DNA from: Oscillospiraceae bacterium
Lineage (GTDB): Bacteria > Bacillota > Clostridia > Oscillospirales > Oscillospiraceae
DNA length: 64,000 nucleotides
Direction of reading: 5' to 3'
Assembly (NCBI GenBank): GCA_009777775.1
Contig: WRLE01000010.1
Coordinates: 1 to 64,000 of the forward strand
This document shows positions 8,499 through 17,211 of this stretch, piece after piece. The position numbers and the translations under genes were made by a program. How positions within the stretch are numbered: the stretch's first letter is position 1; each line of letters opens with the position of its first letter. The notes below the pieces were generated by a model that was not told where the DNA came from, ran no database searches, and saw only the letters and a program-made list of their open reading frames with translations.

Positions 8499-9359
8499 TC
8501 ATTCTTTCTCAATATCCCTATGGATACAGTCCACCTGGTATCCTTTGTCGGTTAGGAATCCAGCTAGTTCCTGGGCTATGGCTGGGGATCTATGTCTTCC
8601 TCCTGTACAGCCTATGCATATCACTAGATAGCGTTTACCTTCTTCGATATAGTTGGGTAATAGAAACTCAATCATATCGCAGAGCATCACAAAAAAGCCT
8701 TGGCTAGATTCCAAGCTAAATACATAGTCCCTCACTGGATCATCCAAGCCCGATTTATCTCGCAATTCCAAGTCATAATATGGGTTTGGCATAAATCTAA
8801 CATCGAATAGCATATCTGCTTCAATTGGCAGTCCATGTTTAAATCCAAAGGATTTAATGGTTACGCTGAGTGCTTTTTGCTCGTTGCCTTCCATGAATTG
8901 TTTTATAAGCCGCAGTTGTAGATTGTTGCGGGTTAGCGTTGTTGTATCGATTATTTCATGGGCTTGCTCCCTTAAGGGCATGAGCATTTCGATTTCTGAT
9001 TTTACTGTTTCTTCAAGACTTCGCCCTGCCAGATTGATGGGATGTCTTCTGCGGGTTTCCTTGTATCTTCTTACTATGGTTTCCACTTCAGCTTCGATGA
9101 ACAATATTTGATATGCACAACCCAAATCACGAATTTCAGACAGTACTCCAAAAAGCTCATTTACACTTTCCAAAGCTCTAACATCGGTTACCAGAGCTAC
9201 TCGTTCATATTTTCCATGTGCCGCCATGCAAAGCTCAACCAACTTAGGCATCATCGAAACTGGCATATTGTCGACGCAATAAAAATCCAAATCCTCCAAG
9301 ATACCAGCAACGCTGCTTTTTCCAGCACCAGACAAACCTGTTATGACTATTAGTTCCAT
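8499..9359 (-). CDS. rapZ: RNase adapter / nucleotide-binding protein RapZ (YvcJ)
   Basis: A 286-residue protein with the Walker A segment GLSGAGKSS at the N-terminus and the conserved C-terminal domain containing IGCTGGRHRSPAIA. In E. coli RapZ controls amino-sugar synthesis through small RNAs; in Bacillus YvcJ is an NTP-binding protein affecting competence. GGAGG lies 7 bp before the ATG at 9359. It sits directly between murB and whiA; the gene for YvcK, which usually stands between rapZ and whiA in Firmicutes, is not here. Confidence 0.95.
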   Translation of the reverse strand: MELIVITGLSGAGKSSVAGILEDLDFYCVDNMPVSMMPKLVELCMAAHGKYERVALVTDVRALESVNELFGVLSEIRDLGCAYQILFIEAEVETIVRRYKETRRRHPINLAGRSLEETVKSEIEMLMPLREQAHEIIDTTTLTRNNLQLRLIKQFMEGNEQKALSVTIKSFGFKHGLPIEADMLFDVRFMPNPYYDLELRDKSGLDDPVRDYVFSLESSQGFFVMLCDMIEFLLPNYIEEGKRYLVICIGCTGGRHRSPAIAQELAGFLTDKGYQVDCIHRDIEKE

Positions 9360-9384
9360 TTTGTACCTCCACTATTTCATCACA

Positions 9385-10314
9385 CTATATTCCTTCGATA
9401 ATTTTGTACTCCAAATCAAGCTCTACGCCAAACTTTGAAAATACAACTTCCTTTACATGGGAGATTATACCCAACACATCTGAAAACGTGCCTCCATTGT
9501 GATTGACAATAAAACCCGAATGTTTTAATGATACCTGAGCTCCGCCGATTGTAAATCCTTTTAATCCTGCTTTATCAATCATTTGGGCTGCATATCCGTC
9601 CTTTGGGCGTTTGAAAGTACTTCCAGCACTGGGCATATCAAGGGGTTGGCTCTCACTGCGTAGAGCTTGAAGCTCGTCCATTTTCGCTTTTATATCGGCT
9701 TTATCACCAAGTTCCAAACCTATGACAGACGATATGATAATATCATCGTTATCGGAAAATCGACTGTGCCTATATGAAAACTGGTGTTCATTTCCAACTA
9801 TGTCGATTAATTTTAGAGATGGGGTATGTGTTAAGGCTTTTGTCGATAACACAACATCCTTCATTTCCATGCCATATGCTCCTGCATTCATGACAATAGC
9901 TCCTCCGAGGGAACCGGGTATGCCATGGGCAAATTCAAAACCGCTTAAATTGTTTTCCAATGCAAATACAGCGAGTTTAGCAAGGGATATCCCAGCTTGT
10001 GCAGATATTTTTCCATCTTCAATTAGCTGGAGTTTATTCATTTTTGTTGTTTTTACAACAATTATATCAAGAGCTTTTCTATCATCAACAAGTAGGTTGG
10101 TTCCGTTTCCAATTATCATGATTGGACTATCGTGATTGGCAAGAGCTTCACAGAGAAGGGAAAGCTCCTCGATGCTCGCGGGTAAAAACATTGCTGCCAC
10201 AGCACCGCCGATTCTCAATGAAGTATGATTTCTCATCAATTCGCCGATTCTGCATTCAATATGCGGATATTCATTTTTAATAGCTTCTATAGCCGTTTGA
10301 ACACTTACCATCAC
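9385..10314 (-). CDS. murB: UDP-N-acetylenolpyruvoylglucosamine reductase
   Basis: A 309-residue FAD enzyme that reduces UDP-GlcNAc-enolpyruvate to UDP-MurNAc, an early step of peptidoglycan synthesis. The FAD-binding region includes NHTSLRIGG, IGNGTNLLV and GIPGSLGGAIVMNAGAYG; PSAGSTFKRP carries the active-site serine and the end of the protein matches type IIa MurB. The start is probably GTG at 10314, four bases after the hprK stop, so translation is likely coupled. Confidence 0.95.
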   Translation of the reverse strand: MMVSVQTAIEAIKNEYPHIECRIGELMRNHTSLRIGGAVAAMFLPASIEELSLLCEALANHDSPIMIIGNGTNLLVDDRKALDIIVVKTTKMNKLQLIEDGKISAQAGISLAKLAVFALENNLSGFEFAHGIPGSLGGAIVMNAGAYGMEMKDVVLSTKALTHTPSLKLIDIVGNEHQFSYRHSRFSDNDDIIISSVIGLELGDKADIKAKMDELQALRSESQPLDMPSAGSTFKRPKDGYAAQMIDKAGLKGFTIGGAQVSLKHSGFIVNHNGGTFSDVLGIISHVKEVVFSKFGVELDLEYKIIEGI

Positions 10315-10317
10315 AAT

Positions 10318-11250
10318 TCATTCCGTGTCAAATTCAAAATTGTTATTAATTTGCTTTGTCAGTTCCATTGCAGAATTATATCCCATGAGCTTTTGCCTTT
10401 GGTTCATTGCAGCTACTTCCAATATGACAGCTAGATTTCGCCCTGGTTTTACCGGAATAGTCACAATGGGAACATCCACACCTAATATGTTGGTGGTCTC
10501 TTCATCCAAGCCCAAACGGTCATATACTGCTCCATCTTCCCAAGGTACTATGTCTACTACCAGATGAATATTTTGTGCTGCTTTGATAGCTCCCACACCA
10601 AAGATTTGGCTCACATCCACAACTCCTATTCCCCGTAGTTCCACATAATGGCGAATAAGCTCTGGAGCTGTTCCCTCTATCACATTTTTGTCAATTGCTT
10701 TTATTTCTACAGCATCATCAGCAATGAGACGATGTCCACGTTTTAGTAGCTCGATTGCTGCTTCGCTTTTACCAATCCCACTTTCGCCGGTGAGAAGCAA
10801 GCCGATTCCATATACCTCCACCAACACTCCATGCATAGTGATGCTTGGTGCCACTGCTCTTTTTACGATGCGTATAACATCCCACATAATGTCCGTTGTA
10901 TGCACATTTTTTTGAAGTATTGTCACATCATGCACCTTTGCGACAGATATTAAATCTTCTTTCGCTTCCGCACCATGACACATGATGAGAGCAGGGGATT
11001 TATATTTAAGCAGCGCATCCCATTTCTCGCTTCGTTCCTCTTGGGTCAGTTTTTCCATATAGGCAGCTTCCATTCGCCCAATGAGCTGGACTCGCCTTGG
11101 CTCAAAATGCTCATAAAACCCAGCCAGTTGCAAGCCTGGCCGATGCACATCCCCAGTTAGTATTGTGACCTCTTCAAAGTCCTTAGACTTATACACAATT
11201 TCAGCTTCCAATTCCTCCGCCAAGCGAGAAAGCTTATAACTCCGCTCCAT
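10318..11250 (-). CDS. hprK: HPr kinase/phosphorylase
   Basis: A 310-residue bifunctional enzyme that phosphorylates HPr at serine and so controls carbon catabolite repression in low-GC Gram-positives. The C-terminal domain has the P-loop GESGIGKSE, followed by the LIADDAVEI segment, and the family signature around ELRGIGVVDVSQIFG. It heads the hprK-murB-rapZ-whiA operon. A TATAAA box lies about 60 bp upstream on the minus strand, with TTGCAA 15 bp before it, a short spacing. Confidence 0.95.
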   Translation of the reverse strand: MERSYKLSRLAEELEAEIVYKSKDFEEVTILTGDVHRPGLQLAGFYEHFEPRRVQLIGRMEAAYMEKLTQEERSEKWDALLKYKSPALIMCHGAEAKEDLISVAKVHDVTILQKNVHTTDIMWDVIRIVKRAVAPSITMHGVLVEVYGIGLLLTGESGIGKSEAAIELLKRGHRLIADDAVEIKAIDKNVIEGTAPELIRHYVELRGIGVVDVSQIFGVGAIKAAQNIHLVVDIVPWEDGAVYDRLGLDEETTNILGVDVPIVTIPVKPGRNLAVILEVAAMNQRQKLMGYNSAMELTKQINNNFEFDTE

Positions 11251-11416
11251 AGGAAAGATCCTTTCAATTAATCGTTCATTGGAACAAGTTTATACAAAAC
11301 CTACGCTATTTGCAAGCTATTTATGTAATGTTCTCGTTTCGTTTGTGTAAACTATCGAGACTTTTGACTGGTATGTGCTTGTCTTTTGTGATATTATGGC
11401 AAGTGAGGTGATGTAT

Positions 11417-11764
11417 GTGCTTCGCTTTCAATATTTATATAAAGATGAAGTAACCGCTGATGTGGAAATCGATTATAGTAATCGTAAAATAATATATCAG
11501 CCATATTCAGACAATATTTATATCTTACCATTTGGTACTAAAAGGCAACCCAATATGCTGGATTTGAATCGATTTTTTGAATCTCGTTGCTTTCCAAAGG
11601 AACGTAGCAATTCTAAGCAGCTATTGCAGGACTTAGGGGTTGATACCTATGACCCTCTGGTAATCGTAAAAATAACCCATGGAAGACAGCTTGAAGATTA
11701 TTGCTGGATACGTTTTGAAGGCGAGGACCTGGAATATGAAAGAGATATTAAACTCCGAGATTAG
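11417..11764 (+). CDS. Small protein upstream of HipA-like kinase
   Basis: About 115 residues, beginning at GTG 11417, which is placed well behind GAGGTGAT (11405-11412); the ATG at 11411 would overlap that site. The protein has a beta-rich N-terminal part and a C-terminal part with ESRCFPKERS and IVKITHGRQLEDYCWIRF. I do not recognise a named domain, but such small proteins occur immediately before HipA-like kinases in gut and soil Clostridia, possibly acting as a split N-terminal subdomain or as an antitoxin. Its 3' end overlaps the next gene by 29 bp, indicating coupled translation. Confidence 0.7.
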   Translation: MLRFQYLYKDEVTADVEIDYSNRKIIYQPYSDNIYILPFGTKRQPNMLDLNRFFESRCFPKERSNSKQLLQDLGVDTYDPLVIVKITHGRQLEDYCWIRFEGEDLEYERDIKLRD

Positions 11765-12542
11765 TATATCTCGTGACGACCGCATCACCACTTCTCCAGC
11801 CAGTAAAGGCAATCAAATTAAGTGGAGAACAAAGGATGGATTGTGGCTAAAAGCAGACGATATGGGATATGAAGGTCTAGCTGAGGCTGTCGCAGCAAGG
11901 CTTTTGGAATTGTCCAATATTGAGAGCTTTGCTATGTACGATACATGCATAATTAATGAAGATGATGTGGAGTATAGAGGCTGTGTGTCTAAGGATTTTT
12001 TAGCAAAAGGTGAGCAGCTTCTAACAATTTACCGTTTATATGAAACCCGTGGCTTTGACCCCAATGCCGAATTCGTAGGAAAAAGTGCAGTACAAAGGCT
12101 GGAAAGTTTAATTGATTCTGTTATCGAATGGACTTCTTTGCAAGATTTTGGAACTTGGCTCGGTAGGCTGTTGGAATTTGATGCTTTTATATTAAATGAA
12201 GATAGACATCTGCAAAATATCGCAGTTATCCTCACCGAAGATTGGAGTTTTAAACTAATGCCTGTTTTCGACAATGGTGCTGCTTTTCTTTCGGATACAA
12301 AAAGAGACTATCCCTTTAATTCATCTGTTTCTAGGCTCATCACCAAAGTAAGGAGTAAGCCCATAGTAGTTCATTTCGACAAGCAACTGGATGCAGTACG
12401 AGATGTGGTGGGTTTAAGTTTGAAATTTAATGGAAGTATTGAAGAAAACATGCTCCAAAGCGAGCTTTATACCAGCGAAGAAAATAACCGTATTTCTCGC
12501 ATAATCAATACACAAAAAAGACGCTATCCCCATATGTTTTAA
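11736..12542 (+). CDS. HipA-like Ser/Thr kinase
   Basis: About 268 residues. The fold resembles HipA kinases: a nucleotide-binding lysine in LWLKAD, a helix AEAVAARLLELSN, the catalytic-loop motif EDRHLQNIAV (Asp and Asn) and the metal-binding DNG in PVFDNGAAF, equivalent to DFG. HipA proteins phosphorylate tRNA synthetases or other targets and cause growth arrest. The start at 11736 follows GAGG by 9 bp. It lacks the usual large HipA N-terminal domain and no HipB-like HTH gene is adjacent. It overlaps the small gene upstream, and the pair may form a toxin-antitoxin-type module; this is inference. Confidence 0.75.
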   Translation: MKEILNSEISISRDDRITTSPASKGNQIKWRTKDGLWLKADDMGYEGLAEAVAARLLELSNIESFAMYDTCIINEDDVEYRGCVSKDFLAKGEQLLTIYRLYETRGFDPNAEFVGKSAVQRLESLIDSVIEWTSLQDFGTWLGRLLEFDAFILNEDRHLQNIAVILTEDWSFKLMPVFDNGAAFLSDTKRDYPFNSSVSRLITKVRSKPIVVHFDKQLDAVRDVVGLSLKFNGSIEENMLQSELYTSEENNRISRIINTQKRRYPHMF

Positions 12543-12621
12543 TGAGCTAAGTTTTCATGCAATATAGCGAGTTAATATCATGTGTGGTTCGTAAAAAATA
12601 ACATTAGATAAAAAATATATC

Positions 12622-12650
12622 TTGCATATTGCTTTTGCTTCTGTTATGAT
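12622..12650 (+). promoter_or_regulatory. SigA promoter of rpmB
   Basis: TTGCAT (12622-12627) and TATGAT (12645-12650) with a 17-bp spacer, 46 bp before the rpmB start. Confidence 0.6.
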
Positions 12651-12696
12651 TAGGAGCAATGTTTTCGCAACTAACCCAGACAAGGAGGTGCGGTAA

Positions 12697-12912
12697 ATGG
12701 CTAAGTGTTCAATATGCGACAAGGGTGTATCTTTTGGCATAAAAGTCAGCCACTCCCACAGGCGTAGTAATCGTATGTGGAAACCGAATATAAGGCGTGT
12801 TCGGGCAGTGGTAAACGGCGCGACGAAGCGAATCTATGTTTGCACTCGCTGCCTACGCAGCGGAAAAGTTACCAGAGCGGTAAAAACACCCACTGCCCAA
12901 AGTACCGAATAA
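12697..12912 (+). CDS. rpmB: 50S ribosomal protein L28
   Basis: A 71-residue ribosomal protein. MAKCSICDKG at the start and VCTRCLRSGKV near the end give the C-x2-C ... C-x2-C zinc-binding form of L28. The middle SHSHRRSNRMWKPN is the usual conserved stretch. A strong AAGGAGGTG site precedes the ATG. It is monocistronic here, between the HipA-like gene and proC. Confidence 0.97.
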   Translation: MAKCSICDKGVSFGIKVSHSHRRSNRMWKPNIRRVRAVVNGATKRIYVCTRCLRSGKVTRAVKTPTAQSTE

Positions 12913-12946
12913 CTGTGAATACCGCAGGAAAATACTAAAAATATGT

Positions 12947-12975
12947 CGGTCGTCGGAATCTATTTCCGCCGACCG
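12947..12975 (+). terminator. Hairpin after rpmB
   Basis: Twelve-base arms (12947-12958 and 12964-12975) pair with one G-T wobble around a 5-nt loop. There is no clear T-tract, so it may be an attenuating or processing hairpin between rpmB and proC rather than a full terminator. Confidence 0.5.
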
Positions 12976-13009
12976 TCGTTGCTATATTATCATTTTGGAG
13001 GCTAATCAT

Positions 13010-13762
13010 ATGAAATTCGGAATTATTGGATTCGGTAACCTTGGTCATGCATTGGCAGCAGGTTTAATGAAATCAAGCAGCGCAGGAGCAGGTGATATAT
13101 ATGTTTGCGACAACTCAGAGCAAGCACGAGATGATTCAAAGGGAGAACCATATTTTGCGCTCCCATCCGATGACCAAAACTTCGTTGTAGCAAATGCTGA
13201 TTACATTTTTCTCACTATAAAATCAAATGTATTTGAGCAAATAGCACCCACCATTGATAAGGGTTTACTAAAGGACAAAACAATCATAAGCTTCATGGCT
13301 GGTGTAGATTTCGACAAACTCCACTCATTTCTAGGCGATTGCTCCATTGTGAGAGCCATGCCATCATTGGCAATCGCCGCCTGCGAAGGGGTAATTGGTT
13401 ATACAGCATGTTCCGATGATTTGGCTACTGTATTTCATAAGCTTGGATATGCTTTTGAAACAGCTCCAGAGAACATAGAAAAAGTAATGGCATTCGCATC
13501 TTGCGGATTGGGCTTTGCAGCTTATCTAATCGATGCCTTCGCTTCTGCTGGTATCGAAATGGGTTTTTCAACTGAAGTATCAACACAAATTGCAACATTG
13601 ACATTTAAAAACGCCGTTGATAGGGGCCATTTCGCCGAAACTGTAAAAGCAGTAGCAACACCAGGTGGAGCCACCGAGCAGGGTGTTTTGCACCTTAGCG
13701 GAAACGGTGTTCCCGAAATGATAAAACAAGCTGTACAAAAAGCATATGAAAGAATGGCTTAG
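13010..13762 (+). CDS. proC: Pyrroline-5-carboxylate reductase
   Basis: A 250-residue NAD(P)H enzyme for the last step of proline synthesis. The Rossmann start FGIIGFGNLGHALAAGL and the family signature ending ATPGGATEQGVLHL are clear. The ATG at 13010 follows GGAGG by 9 bp and is preferred over an upstream in-frame start. The usual VRAMP motif is seen as VRAMPSLA. The protein is slightly short against the usual 265-280 residues. proA and proB are not in the window. Confidence 0.93.
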   Translation: MKFGIIGFGNLGHALAAGLMKSSSAGAGDIYVCDNSEQARDDSKGEPYFALPSDDQNFVVANADYIFLTIKSNVFEQIAPTIDKGLLKDKTIISFMAGVDFDKLHSFLGDCSIVRAMPSLAIAACEGVIGYTACSDDLATVFHKLGYAFETAPENIEKVMAFASCGLGFAAYLIDAFASAGIEMGFSTEVSTQIATLTFKNAVDRGHFAETVKAVATPGGATEQGVLHLSGNGVPEMIKQAVQKAYERMA

Positions 13763-13772
13763 AAAGCAAGTC

Positions 13773-13799
13773 GCAGCGAGACGTGGGAATCGTCTCTGC
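13773..13799 (+). terminator. Weak hairpin after proC
   Basis: GCAG-GAGACG pairs with CGTCTCTGC with one bulge around the loop; no T-tract follows, so termination is uncertain. Confidence 0.35.
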
Positions 13800-13875
13800 A
13801 TCTTAAAAGACCTTCCAGCTTTTTAAATGACTACCCCCGCATCTTGAAAAAACAACGTAACAGGGAGACAAGCAG

Positions 13876-15072
13876 ATGGAATTTGGCAAAGTACCAAAGT
13901 TGGAATTAGACCAGCGTATGGAGCAGTTTTTAGCGGAAATGTGCATTTCCCACGATAATTGGGAAGTTGCTGCCATAACTGGAGCTGCTGGAATGTTCTA
14001 TTTAACAGGCACAATTTGTGATGGTGTACTCCTGATTCGCCGAGGAATAGAAGCTACACTTTGGGTTCGCCGCAGTTATGAGCGTTCCATCATGGAATCT
14101 GAGTTTTCCGACATCAGGCAAATGAACAGCTTTCGAAATGTGGCAGAGGCTGTTGGAGCATTGGACTCTGATGTATATCTCGACACAGCTCACGCAAGTC
14201 TAGAGTGGTATTCCATGCTCACGAAATATCTACCCTTTAAGCAAGCTCATTCCCTTGACAAAACACTACTAAATGTGCGAGCTGTCAAAAGCGAATATGA
14301 ACTTGAACGCATGAGACTTGCTGGAGATAAAATTAACCAAATGCTTACACAGGAGCTTCCGTCATTAATAAGCGATAATATTTCTGAAGCAGTCCTTGGT
14401 GCTCACTTATTGGCAAAATTCATCGAAAACGATCATCATGGTATTAGCCGCTCAAATATGCGAAATGCTTCCGAGCTACTGGGACATATCGCTTTTGGAG
14501 ATGGTGTATTATACCCTGGTGTTTTCAACGGTGCTTCCGGTATTGCTGGTCTTTATCCCGCCGCTCCAGCCTTGGGTCGCCGAGATAGATTTTTGTGCTC
14601 GGGTGATTTAATATACATTGATGTTTGCTTTGGCATCGATGGATATCATGTGGATAAGACGATGGTTTATAGCTATCTCTTAAGCCAAACAGATGAAATC
14701 CGATCTGCTCACAAGCTCTGCCTGGATTTGGAACTTCATGCAGCATCATTGCTACGACCTGGTGCTTTGCCATCGATGATATATGAGGAAATTTATGGTA
14801 TGGTGTCAGCCGAACACATAAAAGGGTTCATGGGAACTCCTGGTAGAACCGTTCCCTTTTTAGGTCACAGCATAGGTCTAAGCATCGATGAAACCCCTGT
14901 ATTAGCAATGGGTTTCGACTCACCATTGGAAAAAAACATGACCATCGCCATTGAGCCAAAAATAGGCATCGAGGGTATTGGCATGGTTGGCAGTGAAAAC
15001 ACATATTTAGTGACAGAAAACGGCGGAGTAAGCCTAACAGGAACTCCAAAAGAGATTCTTGTATTAGCATGA
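13876..15072 (+). CDS. M24 family metallopeptidase, Xaa-Pro aminopeptidase-like
   Basis: A 398-residue protein with a creatinase-like N-terminal domain (to about residue 135) and a pita-bread metallopeptidase domain. The metal ligands can be followed as Asp in YIDVCFG, Asp in HVDKTMVY, His in FLGHSIGL, Glu in AIEPKIG and Glu in GSENTYLV. Family members cleave N-terminal X-Pro bonds or hydrolyse creatine-like substrates; the exact substrate is not clear. AGGGAG lies 9 bp before the ATG. It is followed 45 bp later by a sirtuin gene. Confidence 0.88.
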   Translation: MEFGKVPKLELDQRMEQFLAEMCISHDNWEVAAITGAAGMFYLTGTICDGVLLIRRGIEATLWVRRSYERSIMESEFSDIRQMNSFRNVAEAVGALDSDVYLDTAHASLEWYSMLTKYLPFKQAHSLDKTLLNVRAVKSEYELERMRLAGDKINQMLTQELPSLISDNISEAVLGAHLLAKFIENDHHGISRSNMRNASELLGHIAFGDGVLYPGVFNGASGIAGLYPAAPALGRRDRFLCSGDLIYIDVCFGIDGYHVDKTMVYSYLLSQTDEIRSAHKLCLDLELHAASLLRPGALPSMIYEEIYGMVSAEHIKGFMGTPGRTVPFLGHSIGLSIDETPVLAMGFDSPLEKNMTIAIEPKIGIEGIGMVGSENTYLVTENGGVSLTGTPKEILVLA

Positions 15073-15117
15073 TAGCAGGACAATTTCAATGCTTAATTAC
15101 TCAGAAAGGATATTTCA

Positions 15118-15846
15118 ATGAATAATGAATATACTTCTTTAAAAGAATATATCGATAACGCTAACAACATTGTATTTTTCGGTGGAGCTGGTGTCTCAAC
15201 CGAAAGCGGAATTCCTGATTTTCGCAGTACTGACGGACTATATTCCATGAAGTTTAAATACCCTCCTGAAACAATGGTTTCCCACAGCTTTTTTATAACA
15301 CATCCACAGGAGTTTTATGAATTTTACAAAGAAAAGCTTATCTACCCCGATGCTCTACCCAACAAAGCGCATATTGCCCTAGCAGAGCTGGAAAAGCAAG
15401 GCAAACTTCGTGCCATCATCACCCAGAATGTGGACAATCTTCATCAAATGGCAGGAAGCATCAATGTGCTTGAACTCCACGGTTCTGGGATGCGATACTA
15501 TTGCATGGAATGTGGCGAAAATTACGGTTTAGATGCGATAATGGAAGCACAAGACATCCCCTATTGCACCTGTGGAGGCATTATCAGACCTGATGTTGTA
15601 TTATATGAAGAGTCCTTAGACCAAAGCATTCTCGAAAAATCCGTCTCCGCAATAGCGGAAGCTGATGTGCTCATAGTTGGCGGAACATCACTGAACGTCT
15701 ATCCTGCTGCTGGTTTACTTCGTTATTATAATGGCGATAAGCTTGTGCTGATAAATAAAACAGAAACATCCTACGACAACCACGCCAGCATCATAATCCG
15801 CAACCCCATCGGCGAAGCACTAGGAACAATCGTATTAGGAGAATAG
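15118..15846 (+). CDS. cobB: NAD-dependent protein deacylase, Sir2 (sirtuin) family
   Basis: A 242-residue sirtuin. NAD-binding segments GGAGVSTESGIPDFRS and TQNVDNLH, the catalytic histidine in LELHGSG, and the four zinc cysteines (CMEC and CTC..G region; the last ligand pattern is Cys-x-Cys) are visible, as is GTSLNVYPA. It probably removes acetyl groups from metabolic enzymes. It forms a likely transcription unit with the M24 peptidase and ends at a good terminator. Confidence 0.93.
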   Translation: MNNEYTSLKEYIDNANNIVFFGGAGVSTESGIPDFRSTDGLYSMKFKYPPETMVSHSFFITHPQEFYEFYKEKLIYPDALPNKAHIALAELEKQGKLRAIITQNVDNLHQMAGSINVLELHGSGMRYYCMECGENYGLDAIMEAQDIPYCTCGGIIRPDVVLYEESLDQSILEKSVSAIAEADVLIVGGTSLNVYPAAGLLRYYNGDKLVLINKTETSYDNHASIIIRNPIGEALGTIVLGE

Positions 15847-15871
15847 CACGTCGTAATACAGTATAATAATC

Positions 15872-15913
15872 AAAGCTGCCGCAGCTTCCATACTGCGACA
15901 GCTTTATTTTATT
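15872..15913 (+). terminator. Rho-independent terminator after the sirtuin gene
   Basis: AAAGCTG-CGCAG pairs with CTGCG-CAGCTTT (one mismatch) and is followed by ATTTTATT. Confidence 0.8.
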
Positions 15914-16020
15914 CATCAGCTTTGCAAAGTTTGCTTTCCATTTGAAATGAACGTCTAATGTTAATTGCACAAAGAATAACAATTCCATCTAATATGCTTT
16001 TTTTGAAATATGAAAAGGTA

Positions 16021-16431
16021 CTATTTAAGTTCCAGACGTTCTTTCAGTCGTTCTTGAAGTTCGTAGGAAAAATTTATACCAGCTGCTTCAGCTTTTCGTT
16101 TTAAATATCGAGGAAGCGTAACATTGGTACGTTCAGCGGTCATATCAACGGATTGGCGATAATTCTCAAAATCAATATCAACATATGTGATAATATCTCC
16201 ATCACTTGGATTTATTTCTACAGATGAAGGTTCAGGTACATATCGACCCGCATCTTGTTCGCAAACTACCCACGCCCCTAGAGCTTCGCGAGCCATATAT
16301 ATAGATTCTGCAATATCGCTCCCTTGAGTATTACGATCGATGTCTGGTATAGTTACAAAATAGCCATATTCATCAGGTGTCAATATAATTGGATAAGCTT
16401 TTATTATCTTGATTCCTCCGTATTGATGCAA
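16021..16431 (-). CDS. HicB family antitoxin-like protein, without HicA
   Basis: About 130-136 residues. The N-terminal half has the HicB fold pattern (YPIILTPDEYGYFVTIPDI ... TQGSDIAESIYMAREALGAW), which resembles an inactive RNase H. The C-terminal part, TNVTLPRYLKRKAEAAGINFSYELQERL, is a ribbon-helix-helix/Arc-like DNA-binding segment. The start is uncertain: the ATG at 16431 has no ribosome site, while GGAGG lies inside the reading frame about 14-18 bases after it. No HicA gene (about 60 residues with a conserved histidine) is found on either side, so this seems an orphan. Confidence 0.8.
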   Translation of the reverse strand: MHQYGGIKIIKAYPIILTPDEYGYFVTIPDIDRNTQGSDIAESIYMAREALGAWVVCEQDAGRYVPEPSSVEINPSDGDIITYVDIDFENYRQSVDMTAERTNVTLPRYLKRKAEAAGINFSYELQERLKERLELK

Positions 16432-16509
16432 ACTACAGATTATTTACTTGAGATTATTTCTAGAAATTATTGCTTTCGCTACTTCCATATTGCAACAGCT
16501 TATTTGCTT

Positions 16510-17211
16510 CTATTCATTAATATATCGGACTCGTATTTCATCAGGCAAATAATTAGCTAGTTCCTCGACTAGCTCGTGTACTTTCGTTGCTGGAACTGAT
16601 AATGAATCTGTATAACCTATACAAAGATTGATTCTTTCCTTCGCCCAATTGATTGCTTGTTTTGGATTTCCTTGAAAAGTTAATATTTTAAATAGTTCTG
16701 CATTGTTTTTTTCATATTTTTGCCAACCGAGTTTCTTAAACTGTTTATGTAAAAACGCTCGGTAATACTTCCTATCATTATCTGAATCATAGTAATCAAA
16801 ATGTAGCATAAACCAGTATTCTATGCATTGGTTTGACCACGCAACTCTATATTCAACACTTGACTGATGATGATTAAGATTAGCTACTCTTTCAGAAACT
16901 CTATTAAATCTGTCTGATGGGAAACTATCTTTATCATAAACACACCATACTTGAGCGTTTTCAATCTTTAGTTCCCTTACTTTGTCCTCAGCTGCTTCGA
17001 GAACTTTTAGGGTTTCTGCTCCAACACCTTCTACTTGAATTATAATTGTGTTTTTATATATTGGATTTTCCTCAATTGCTTCTTTTAGTCCATGGAAATA
17101 TAATGGTTCAGTTTGTTCACCTTCACAAAAAATGTAATATCGATGCTCAATTAGCGGAAGATGCTCGATTTTTCTAATCTTCTTCCTATTATTTCTTTTT
17201 TGAGGACTCAT
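16510..17211 (-). CDS. RloB-like protein (Toprim-type nuclease candidate)
   Basis: A 233-residue RloB-domain protein. A basic N-terminus is followed by YYIFCEGEQTEP (Glu about 30) and VWCVYDKDSF (Asp about 93 and 95). These acidic motifs correspond to the metal site of Toprim-like nucleases such as OLD. The ATG at 17211 overlaps the stop of the upstream ATPase gene (ATGA) and has GGGAGG 7 bp before it, so the two are translationally coupled. RloA/RloB pairs are associated with restriction loci and with the AbiL phage-exclusion system of Lactococcus. A role in phage defence is inferred. Confidence 0.82.
   Translation of the reverse strand: MSPQKRNNRKKIRKIEHLPLIEHRYYIFCEGEQTEPLYFHGLKEAIEENPIYKNTIIIQVEGVGAETLKVLEAAEDKVRELKIENAQVWCVYDKDSFPSDRFNRVSERVANLNHHQSSVEYRVAWSNQCIEYWFMLHFDYYDSDNDRKYYRAFLHKQFKKLGWQKYEKNNAELFKILTFQGNPKQAINWAKERINLCIGYTDSLSVPATKVHELVEELANYLPDEIRVRYINE

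Noticed and set aside
15847..16020. A HicA toxin gene next to HicB
   Set aside because: No frame of about 60 residues with HicA-like sequence or its histidine is found on either side.
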